From Spodoptera frugiperda (lineage: Eukaryota; Arthropoda; Insecta; Lepidoptera; Noctuidae), in NCBI RefSeq assembly GCF_023101765.2, contig NC_064242.1:8792327-8856326 (forward strand): a DNA stretch of 64,000 nt, written 5' to 3'. Below are positions 46,401 to 56,800 of this stretch, piece after piece. Both the position numbers and the translations under genes were made by a program. The notes beneath the pieces are model-generated. The model did no database searches and was not told the DNA's origin. It saw nothing but the letters and a program-made list of their open reading frames with translations. Position 1 is the stretch's first letter, and the number at the start of each line of letters is the position of its first letter.

Positions 46401-49400
46401 TTTTAATCGAATATTTATATCGTTAAGTCTTAGAATGTTACGTGTGGTTGGAAATCAAGGGCTTTGGAGTTACTCTTGCTTTGTTGGTTCATAAATTCTC
46501 ATTTTAGCTTTTAGCATTTCGTTTATTTTTTATTGATTCTGAGTATGGATAAGCGATCTGCGTTTGGAGTATTCATAGTGTATACAACTAGATGTGTATT
46601 CGTAGTTGAAATTTTATCGATGTTTTAGTTTTAATATCTTTATCATAAAACTGTACCAGCTCCAATGACACGATAATCATCTAAAGCCCTTAACAATGAA
46701 ACAAACATCATAAGGTCAAATCTCGAACAAAAGGTAACTTTCTCGAAATTCATCCGATCGCTAAATGCCATTGGTTTTCCAGCCAATTACCTCAAATCTC
46801 TAGGACCTGACTTATTAACGAAAGCACGATCCCCTGCACCTTGCTCCCTGACATCAGAAGATGGATCAGTCTAGCCCCCGTCCACAAATTACATGAAGCA
46901 ATTTCACCCACAATCTTTGCAATGACATTACTGCACCGGAATCTCACCCACGATGTTTGGTTGTAAAATAATACGAGCTACGAAGATACGAGTATGTAGG
47001 TGACAACTTGCAGAAAAATTTGGAAAAGTTGTTAAATTAAGTTATATGTGCTTGTGATTTCCGCATTGAAGTAATGTTTGAATGATCTACAGTTACTATG
47101 AGATTTGTGACTGTAAACAAACCTACGAAAGAAAAGAAAATTAGAGGAACTACCACTCAAAAAAAAAATAACAACTTAAAAATACATAAAATTCTCAGTC
47201 AAAGCAAAGATGAAGTATGTAACCATATATTGCAACATCAACGTTGTAACGTTAGCAGTTTTATGAACACCATATTTTACACACTTCTTAAATAAAAGTT
47301 CAACCAAAACGAATCTTCTTGCGAAAAGTTGTAACATTTTTGACGAAATTCGCAATAAAGAGTAAAATGCATGATGCTTGCTCCAAGTTGTGTTATTATG
47401 ACTGATACAAGCAGAAACATAAACATTGAGATACATATTTCAGGGAATATGATGCGTTTCATATTACAATTTTCTCTTTCTTTTCTATCATTTCTACAGA
47501 ATTCATTAATTTTATAATTAAAATCAGTAATCATTTGTCATCTGGTTTGTCATCGTTTTTAATTTTGTCTTCAAATACATAGTTCGCGAGTTTCTTAGCT
47601 TCATGTCATGCCTCCCTAAAAGAATCCGTCCACGCATCGCATACTACCCTCTACAATACATCCCCTTGAAATTTTAGGGGAACGCAATCATTCCCTTTGA
47701 TTCCTGTTCCGTCCTATTCAATTAGAAGGCGTCTCTAACTGACTTTTATAAAAAATCGTTTCCTAGTTGGATGTCCGCCTCTGTTATATGAATAAAATCA
47801 CCATCAAAACGTAATACGTCGGTAATTTTGTTATTTGTATGAGTTTTCATTTGCCACTAGATACTACAAGTAATAGTCATACACATTAATATTTAACAAT
47901 CACATCGTAACATTAAAAGTATTCCACATCACCATTTTGTTTTATTATTATAATATAAGCCAACGATTACCGATAAGACTTATCGACCGTTTAATGATGT
48001 CAAGCTCTTTTGAATAAAGGGTTAGTAATTATGATAAAAGCCCTTTCAAATCTTAAGTACAATCGAAGTACATAAAATATGTCTAATTTTCTCAAATCAT
48101 GCACGCTTTTAGGATGAAACAAATTGACGTACATTATCACTCAAGATTCGTTTCCTTCCTGGCTTTAGGCTGTCAAATATTTCAACGAAAAATGAACAAT
48201 GGAATCTCTGTTGCAGCTTTTTCACAAATCCCGTACTGGCATAGTCACTTCCTGTATCTCCGCGCGTATTATCTGGGTGTACCAAATCAGGTCAGTGCAG
48301 TAATAATAGTGTAACAACGAAAACTAGTGACGTTGAGACAAGTAATGATTTTGGACATTCAATATTTGTGTCATATCTGAACGAACTTGCTTTTACGGTC
48401 TCCACAAATACCTGATGCAATTTATGTTTTATGACTTTTCAAAGCTTTTGGGCAAAGACCACCCAATTTTCTAACATAAAACTCAATTTTGTCCGATCAT
48501 CATTTGTGACACCAGCCATCATACATCAATAATCCAAGTTTACCAAGAAACAACAGTGATAAAACTCACACTTGGAACACCTAAAAAATATTCGAAGTTC
48601 ACACTTACGAGGCAACGGTCGCATGCGTTTGTTCCGGACTAATGAGGCAGCGTCATTCATTGCGCAAGCACAACGACAGAGCGCCGGCGCATTCGCTACG
48701 CTCCGGAACAAATCGCACCCGAATACGGGCGTGTGTGGATGATGGTGTGATTTTTAGTCATAATTGAAATAGATTGCTCGCTTTCGAATAACTTTTCTGA
48801 GAAAGTTGGTATGGATTTAGAATGTTATCGATTGTTGGCTCTTCTAGTTCTTGATCTGCTTGTATTCCTTTCACCATCTCATCATTCTAGGTCTAATTGA
48901 GTCGTGACAAGAGTTACCAAGCAACGGATTTCGAATCCAAAACTCGTGTCGAAGAAATTCTAAGTAATAGCACGGAGCTTGGACTTATGCTTTGACTAGC
49001 TATTGTAGTAGACTCATCTCTATTATCAATTAGTAATTCATCACCATCATCAGTATCAAACCATTTTATTCACTGTTTCTCGCACGCTTCTGCAATAGTA
49101 CACATCTGAGCTCTATCTTCAATTGATCTTAAATTTATATTCATACGATATTACTTTTAAAGCTTTGGACGCCATGTTTACACAACTGTGTATTCAAAGC
49201 CAACTTAATGAATGAATCAATAGTCTTTATACACATCTTGAATTAATTATCAACAAATAACTTCCTTTTACCGTTAATATTTACACAGTACTCAGTAGGA
49301 AGCAAGTAGTACAACGTCATGCATAATAAGAACTCAATTTTACGTATTGAAAGATTCTAATCGTGCATATATAATGACTCATTAATGGCTAATGGCTGCC

Positions 49401-50378
49401 TAATCACTTATTATTTATGCAGTTTTTAAGTTATTGTTTTTATAGTTTATAATGTGTCTAATAAACTATTTGGAAAAAGTGTCGTATTCTTGATGAGCTT
49501 GTTCAATTTTATTGTTTTCGGAACAAAATCGTTATTAAGGCATGGTTTAAGCAAGCATTAAAAGTCTCTGAATACTGTAGTTAGGGCTTAGGATTTTGAC
49601 ATAAAAGTGTCTAGGATTTAAATTGTTGTAAGATCATGTTCAATATTTCCAAAAGTATTTCTTGAAATCTATTTAAATGTAATGTAATAATAGGTTCATA
49701 TAAAATTTGATGCTCGTTTTTCCCTGACTATCGAAATCTGAAATGATAACTTTTGCATCAATTTTCAAGTTGTATGGCTAGTGCAATATCTAATCCATAA
49801 GATAGTCAGATATTAGAACACATTATCAACAGAACCAATCCTTAATTGAGAAACGAGAGTAAGTACCAAACTAAACCATCGATAAAACCTCAAGATTTAT
49901 AGTAACAACTCTAAAAGACAGATAAAAATACTGCCGTCAAGTCAATCAAGGTACGTCTTAACACGTAAACGGCTGTAGTATATCGATTTTAAATGTAAAT
50001 TCGAACAGCTGTTTATCGATTGAATGATTGCATGAAGCTTGCTTCGCGCTTAATTACCCAGAGTGGGCGTTCAGTCTAGGAATGACAGACATACGACGTA
50101 CGACAAGAACCAGTATAAATTAATTAGATGATGTGATAACTGAAAAAAGGGTAGTCGCTAATGGTTTGAAGGCTAGCGATGTGAATTGGATTAGCACCTC
50201 GACTTAATTGTATTGAAGTTTGACATGGCAACTTGACAGTGTTTGTTACTCACCTGTGGAGATTTAGAGGATTAGAAACTGGAATAAAAGTGGGTAAATA
50301 GCTGGGTGATATCGAACAAGGTTTCCATCAAGCAACTTGCTGAGATAAGTGCTTTACTTAAACTTTATAAGTCAGTAA
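43418..50378. other. Long gene-free stretch with one CpG-rich patch
   Basis: Seven kilobases without a recognised repeat. Frames of 70 codons (45899-46111, plus) and 85-86 codons (47176-47534, minus, two overlapping frames) have no family. The CpG-rich patch 48608-48735 carries TTTGTTCCGGA and TCCGGAACAAA as an inverted pair about 60 bases apart. On the minus strand it has an ATG-initiated frame (MNDAASLVRNKRMRPLP) ending at a GTAAGT donor near 48608. This makes it a possible first exon or regulatory element, weakly supported. Confidence 0.4.
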
Positions 50379-50500
50379 CCTTAGTACGAGTATTTTTTTA
50401 CGTTTAAAGAGACCGCGTTCGACGCTTTGATTGGTTGGTTTATTCAAACCAGCCAATCAAAGTTACGATTCGATTACTTTAAAGCAAACTCGAATCAAGG
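50379..50500. mobile_element. Palindromic MITE-like element (GATTGGTTGG family), copy 3
   Basis: Ends CCTTAGTACGAGT and ACTCGAATCAAGG are inverted with two changes. Inside are TTTACGTTTAAAG, CGCGTTCGACGCTTTGATTG and GTTGGTTTATTCAAACCAGC then CAATCAAAG; GGTTTATTCAAACC is the fold-back centre and GATTGGTTGG pairs with CCAGCCAATC. This is the most symmetrical copy in the window. Confidence 0.68.
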
Positions 50501-51249
50501 GTACTGGTAACACATAAAGCATATTCGATTTGAACGCCACCAATAATTTTCTTGACTCAAAGAATGTATATCAATTATCGTGGTTGACGATCGAGAATTT
50601 CCAATTTTCATCTTAAACTCTGGTACAAAAAACACCAATATACATTAAACATCCTTAAATATAAAGCACTTCTTCAATTGAATCTTAAAAAAATAAATCA
50701 AAATTTAATGGGTTAAGTTTACATTAATACTTTATAGGCAACATTGTGGCTTTCTCACTTCCATTTGAATACCATTGAATTCAATAATACCAATAAATAC
50801 TACATTTTACCTTCAATTGAAAACATTCATATTTTTTACAACATAGGGGTACTTTATCGACAATAGGTACTTTAAAATATTATATATTTTTTATCAATAA
50901 GTTAAGCATCATCATTTTCAAGGGGCCTACCATCAATAAATTACTCTCAAGTAAATTCGTCACACTTTTTTACATCTATTATTGTCAATTATAATAAATT
51001 CAAAATAATGAACGGTGAGATTTTTATACTCACGTTAAATAAAAGGATGGGTTAAATTCAATGAACTTCCTTTTGTAACGGCTTTTATTTAGTTTAGTTG
51101 CAAGTATCAATAACAATAGCTTGTTCAAATTTGCCGCAAGCTGTTGAAAGCCATTTTTCAATTGTTTTTTTTTTTTGGCATAATTATACAATAACATAAC
51201 GAAACTGCTTTGCATGTGCAATGTGCACAACGTGCACATCACATCCAAG
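50501..51249. other. Gene-free stretch
   Basis: Very A+T-rich; no recognised repeat. Confidence 0.45.
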
Positions 51250-51424
51250 TCATTACTAATCAATAGGGCTGATGTCTAAACCGGAGCTGCGGACTACCTA
51301 GCGGGTTTACCGAAGCTCCGGCTCGAAAAGCAGGAGTAGGAACGGGGTGGTTTTTAGTCCGTAAGAGTCTGACACTGCAAGCGAAGTCATTGGATGATTT
51401 TCCCCAAAAAAAATCATTACTAAT
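51250..51424 (+). mobile_element. R1-type LINE 3' tail with 11-bp target duplication
   Basis: The insert 51261-51413 carries AGGGCTGATGTCTAAACCGG, AGCTGCGGACTACCTAGCGG, GTTTACCGAAGCTCCGGCTC, GAGTAGGAACGGGGTGGTTT and CATTGGATGATTTTCCCC followed by the A run. The duplication TCATTACTAAT is perfect (51250-51260, 51414-51424). Compared with the long copies about 25 bases (CTCCCTCTCGCTTTGCCCTG block) are deleted. Noncoding. Confidence 0.88.
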
Positions 51425-52823
51425 ACTTACTAATTTTCTCAATCCTGGAAATAAAACTATGTTTTCATATACAGCAGTCATACTTGTTTCAGCATTATAA
51501 ACACCTTATATACATACCCAACATCAAAGTCAACATCATTAACGATTTAGTTATGCATCTAATAATAGCTGAAGACGTTGACAGAACTATTACGTGATCA
51601 AACAGGGCCTAAATGAGGCAAGGCGACTGTCAATAACTTTAAATTAAAGAGCATATTATTGTAATTTAGAAATTAAGGCCATGGAATCTAGCAAGGTCCA
51701 AATGTTGGAACAAATATTTGTACAATAATTACAACCAATGTTTGTCTATAACACTTGCTTAATTCATTATCTACCAGATTTGGTAAGCAAAGATGGATAC
51801 TTTAACGAACTGCCAAATGTTTGTTTGTTTGCATGTTTGCTTCTTTGAGAAAAGTGAACGGTATCATACGGATTTTATGTACATTTGAAGATTGGGATCT
51901 AAAACAATAAAGATAAGCACGCTTTGATCAGTTTTTGCTTTTAGTAAAAGTTATGAAAGTATGTCGAGAGGAAACGACGTAATTATATTGACATAGATCA
52001 TCATAATGTTTGGTCGTGAACTGCACTTTGCTATAAGAGGCTATTGACCATCTTATGCAAATCGTTGAATGAATTTATTGCTCCTAAAGTGTATCGCCAT
52101 CATATTTTCTTTTTGTGTTTTAAGAAGTCTGTAGATTAATATTTGAAGCCTGTGATTTTTGATTTTTTTCTAGAATGCAATCGACTTTGAATTGTATTTT
52201 TTACTCAAAGAATCTACAACTGGGTCTTGAAAGTTAATAAATAATAATATGGATATGTTAATATTATAATAATGTATATAATATTTATTTACTAAAATTG
52301 TATTTTTACCAAGAATTTTCTGATTAGGTTTTTGTTTGGATTCTAATTGACTCATAAGTGGCTTGAATGCTCAAGCGACAAGAGAAAAACGGGAAAGCAA
52401 TGATTAGGTAGTTATCGAATATTATTATTACTATGCAGAGTACTACATATTATTAATTATTTTTTCAATTACACAAGCTTCATTTCTATTAGACAAATCG
52501 CATGCCAGTTCCCATAAACTCCCAAAATGGCATATTGCAAAATTACACGTATTTTTCCCAAAACGTAGGGCGCCATATTTGTTCTAACTTTACATCGAAG
52601 GGCGCTAAAAGGTTTGCAAATAAAGGTTAAGTAACGCGTCAACTGAGACAATGACGTTTGTTCCAACGCCTGACCCTATGTTTATTGCCGTGTAGTATTT
52701 CCTATGAAAACTGGGTTATATTATTATGTAAGTCATTTAAGGTATAATAGTTGGTCGTGTTAGTTTGTGCTTTATGAAGTAAGTATGGTGTCAGTTATTT
52801 AATTTATGTTGAGCCTCATAACC
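51425..52823. other. Gene-free stretch
   Basis: Short frames only; no repeat recognised. Confidence 0.45.
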
Positions 52824-52934
52824 ATGAGCAGCATTCCGCGACACACGACGCGGCGATTGTCGCGCTGCTACTGCTATCTGCTACGAGTAGCAGTGCTACA
52901 ATCGCCGAGTCGCGTGTCGCGGAATGCTGTTCAT
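52824..52934. repeat. 111-bp GC-rich hairpin (49-nt arms)
   Basis: Arms 52824-52872 and 52886-52934 are inverted copies with five differences, around a 13-nt loop (GCTATCTGCTACG). Two differences would be G-U pairs in RNA. The left arm starts ATGAGCAGCATTCCGCGACA. The ATGAGCAGC start, preceded by GAGCCTCATAACC, resembles the ACTCTTCATCATGAGCAG junction of the MITEs at 22232 and 39990, so it may be the core of a relative without TIRs. A microRNA precursor is a less likely alternative given the very long perfect stem. Confidence 0.85.
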
Positions 52935-55900
52935 AAGTATAAGCTTCTAGCATGGCTTGAAACTAGTCGAGTTCCTCGTCATCTGTTCAGAGTAGTAACT
53001 AAACCCAATTATTTGGTCCTTTAACTAACATTGTTTAAAACTGGAATAACAAATAGAAAACTACAACCAGTGAGCTTAAAACAAATATGAAAGCACAATT
53101 CTAAGATAATTAATTGCTTAATTAAAACGTTGTAAAGTATCAAATAAATCTTAGAACAAAACAAGTGACACCAACTGTATGAGCAAGAGCGCATACAGCG
53201 CATAGTTACTTTATTAATAATCCATACAGATGACAAAAGTTAATAACAAAATGACATATCAATTAATTAGCAAAAACTCGAACAATAAGCTGTCGTAAAA
53301 CTAATTTAATATCTGTGAGCAAACAGTTTATTTGCCGATCTGTGGCGCCGGCTGTTGCGACGAGGGTACGAACATAGAATATTCGCGTAAATACTGCAGA
53401 CGTGATCAAATCGAATGCGTATTTTTATTATTTAAATTATGTGTTTTATTTAAAGAAAAATATAAATAGTAATGGCTCAATATTGTAAAAAAAACAATTT
53501 CTGACGTTGATATCGATATTTTTATTGACACTTTTGTTACTACAGACAGAGAACATATGTATTTTATTTTAACCACCTTGGTGAAATCTGTGTAAATTGG
53601 TAATAATTTTGTCTAACTTAATCAAGCTCAAAAATCGTTCATGTTTTCAATGGAAAAGCGCTCTTTAACCTCTTAAAGCGAGAATCTTCAAAACTTCATT
53701 CCACATCTTTGTAAAGTTACGACTTGACAACGATGATACCATGTGGCCCAAAGTAATATGCAATATTCACAATTTTCTACATATGTTCACTTCTGTTATT
53801 TATTCCATTTTCATCTATAAGTATTGCAGATACAAGTTTTTGTTTCAACATCGATCGCCCTCTGAATGGAAGTCGTTTAATCGATGCAGAGTAAATAGAA
53901 AATTAAGTGACTATCGCTGTTGTTTTTTAAAATATGACTTACCATCATATTAACTCAATTAACTGACAAGTATTTAGTTTATTCAAGACCCTGTTTTACC
54001 ATTTCTAATTAAGTTTCAGTTTAATAAAATATTTGCTTTAAACTTATAAAAAATAATTCAGTAATATCTCTATTTTTTTTACAGATTCTGTACAATAACT
54101 AAAAAACTTTACACTCTACAAAGCGATAACTAGGCTTTAACCGAAGAATATTCTGATTAAACATTATATTTTAATAAAACACATCTTAAAAACAATAAAA
54201 ATTCAATATCCTCGTCCAATCAACGAGACAGATCCCATAGAAAACTTTCATTCGAACCGCTTAACAATTTTTAACGAACAAATTCCTACTAAGACCTGCT
54301 TGGACCCGAGCTATAAATATAAGATCATCTAATGCCATCATTCGGTGCGAGTCAAAGTGATCTCTAACGGAGATTTGGTCCGATGTCACTGATCGTATAT
54401 TGTCGCCCGAGATGACTCTGATAGCGTATGATAATGTTCTGGTAGTATTTTATTGATGAGCGGGGCGGGTAGCGATTTGAATAACGCTAATGATGCATTT
54501 AGTATCATTGTATTAGAGGACAAAAGTATTTTGTGATTGAGCACAATTTCATAAGTTATCTACTATAAAAGTTCTGTGATTTTTTTTTAATTGTATATAC
54601 ATACACTGTTTTAAAAGAGAGAAAGAGAGAGAGTCTGAGAGTCTTGTCAAACAAAACACACCAAATTATTTCGTTTATACAATATCTACATTATATTGTA
54701 TACAATTATTTTGTTTGTTTGTTTCAGATCAACACTTCACACTTGAAAAAGTAAGTGTAAACATTTTATTTTTCTTGTTGACGCAGTTAATTTACTTTTG
54801 TGTGCAAAGTTTTTATAACACCACAAAAATCTTTATCTAAACATCATACTTGTGCTGACCACTTGACCACACTTGTTGATCATCTTAATAAAATCAATAC
54901 GAAACAGAGATGTCGATTTTATATCTAAATTGAAAAGCGACGTACATTAATTCATGCTTTTAATTCAATACATAAAATACAGCGGTGCAGCATGTTCTCT
55001 ATCTTATCTGATGTCATTTATAGGATTAGGGCTAGATGAGACAGATATCGAATAGATGGGTGGTTGAACACCACGGAATGTTTGAGAGAAATCGTTCAAT
55101 GAGTTTCTAGCTTTGTTTTTATGTTAATTAGAGGGAACCAGTCGAACGGGATTTGTGAACAAACTTCCGTTCCTAATGTTTGATGTATCACAGTACGTGT
55201 GTTCCTGTGACGTCAATTGTCTTTGTCTTTTGTTCTTAGAAAGTAAGAGATAGAAGACTTTTGTCTTCGTTTGCCCAAATTGAGTGAGAAGTAAAATATC
55301 ATTTTTACAAACAAGGTTCCATGTTTTGGTTATTACTGTTCATGATGGTATGATTAAGAGAACAAGATTGTGTTAATGTATGAGCAAACATCTCACTTAA
55401 GCATAGATTTATTAAGTAGTTACACTGATAAGTGAATTACCTCCCACAGACTTCTTAATACCCTTTTAAAGACGACAAATAAAATGCTATATTTATGGAC
55501 CTTTTGAAATCAAATTATAATATTCATGAGAACATGAAACCTACATTAAATGGTTAAATTTGCGTACTTTGATAAATAATTCAAAGTAAATAAAGTTGAC
55601 GACAAATCGAGCAATTTCGAACCGATTTTCAAACATGGTGGTCTCGGTGACCGCAAACTCGATAGCCAATGACGAGGAACGAAAACCGCTAGTCCACAGA
55701 AATGAGGATATTCTTGTCACTTGATTGGTCGTTTTTGTAAGGAAACTATTTGAAATGAAGAATCAAATTGTTTTCTTGTTAATGATGTTGATGTAAAATA
55801 GGCAACTGAAGGTCGTTTTAAACCACATTTCTTTGCTGCTTAAAGAGTAAATGTTAAAGGTATAAAAACAAGATTTGTTTATAAGGCAAAGACTGTGAAC

Positions 55901-56223
55901 AGAATTGTGAAAATTGTAGACTTGCATTGCCATAACAGTGTCTTACGGTCGTAAAACCAGTCTATAAGCAAAAAATAAGCGTTGTACACCGGCCCTACTG
56001 TAGAAGATGGTAACAAATATGCTTTTTTGCACATCAAGGACCATATAGAAAATTATAAATGAGTACAAACTTGTCTTCGACTTTGTGGATAGGCCTTGAG
56101 CTTATTTTGCATTTAACATTCCATTATAAATGAGTACAAACAAATTAAAATAAAATATGGAGAAAGACAAACACATAACTTAGATGGATTAGATCTGTAT
56201 ATTTTTGGAGTTACATACTATAT
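52935..56223. other. Gene-free stretch with a promoter-like TATA patch
   Basis: GAGCTATAAATATAAGATC at 54308-54326 contains a good TATA box, followed by a CpG-richer 150 bases with GGGCGGG at about 54463. No initiator or ORF confirms a start site. CRE-like TGACGTCA lies at 55208-55215, and a GA-rich microsatellite at 54617-54636. Confidence 0.35.
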
Positions 56224-56227
56224 ACAT
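56224..56227. repeat. Target-site duplication of the LTR element, left copy (ACAT)
   Basis: ACAT here and at 61362-61365 directly abut the two LTR ends. A 4-bp duplication is usual for a group of Ty3/gypsy integrases. Confidence 0.75.
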
Positions 56228-56470
56228 ATAAGGTTTTATACGACACAAAACACAATTGAGTTTCTTTGTTGTTAAGAAACAACATTTAATGTTTATTATT
56301 ATGTCGTTTCTTAATTAAATCGATATTCATTTATACACAATGACAGTTACTTTTTTATGACGTCCATAATAAACTTAAACTCCTCTCCACCAAAGAGTAA
56401 ACTTAAAAGTAGGTAAAAACTAAAAACACTTAAAAACTCTAATTAATGAAAAATATAGTTTTCATTACAT
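56228..56470 (-). repeat. 3' LTR of the gypsy-type element
   Basis: Base-for-base match, as far as I can read, with 61119-61361 (constant offset 4891, no gaps). On the minus strand it begins ATGTAATGAAAAC and ends ATAAAACCTTAT. A TATA-like TATAAAT is at 56329-56335 and an AATAAA signal at 56292-56297, giving U3-R-U5 in that order. Confidence 0.93.
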
Positions 56471-56479
56471 CTCCCCTCC
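56471..56479 (-). promoter_or_regulatory. Polypurine tract
   Basis: GGAGGGGAG on the minus strand touches the 3' LTR. In this family it is the RNase H-resistant primer for plus-strand DNA synthesis. It independently confirms the LTR boundary at 56470. Confidence 0.85.
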
Positions 56480-56519
56480 AAAGAGAAAATAAAATAATGA
56501 GCGTCATTATAGATACTCT

Positions 56520-56800
56520 TCAGATGCAGTCGGGGGCTGGCGTTAGTTTTGAGATGTGGAAAAAATTTGACTCTGACTTCCTATGATCAGTGTTTACCCT
56601 GTAAATAGACCTTGATATTTTTTCGATAATTTTGTAAGGTCCAAGTTTTAATTCTTCAAGCTTCTTCCTATTGAGTCTGTTTCCATTCTCCACAAAAACG
56701 ATATCACCAATTTTAAAGTCTATATCTCTGCGATTTTTATCATAAATTGTCTTGTTGTAATCATGTGATCTGATTGTATTTTCCAGAGCTTTTTTTCCTA
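56520..56800 (-). pseudogene. Integrase C-terminal domain, out of frame with pol
   Basis: After the pol stop at 56761, the other frame stays open to a TGA at 56520-56522. It encodes a basic segment with DIDFKIGDIVFVENG followed by LKLGPYKIIEKI. This is the GPY/F-type domain expected at the integrase C terminus, where it contributes to DNA binding and multimerisation. The switch of frame falls at or near a T7 run (A7 on the coding strand) at 56800-56806, one base out. The domain would be lost from the protein of this copy unless the indel is an assembly error. Confidence 0.82.

Noticed and set aside
47176..47534. Overlapping minus-strand frames with a hydrophobic segment, receptor-like
   Set aside because: Hydrophobicity follows from T-rich codons; two frames overlap and neither has splice or start support.
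56228..56760. Envelope gene of an errantivirus-type element
   Set aside because: Between the end of pol and the 3' LTR only the out-of-frame integrase tail and about 50 bases remain; there is no room for env.
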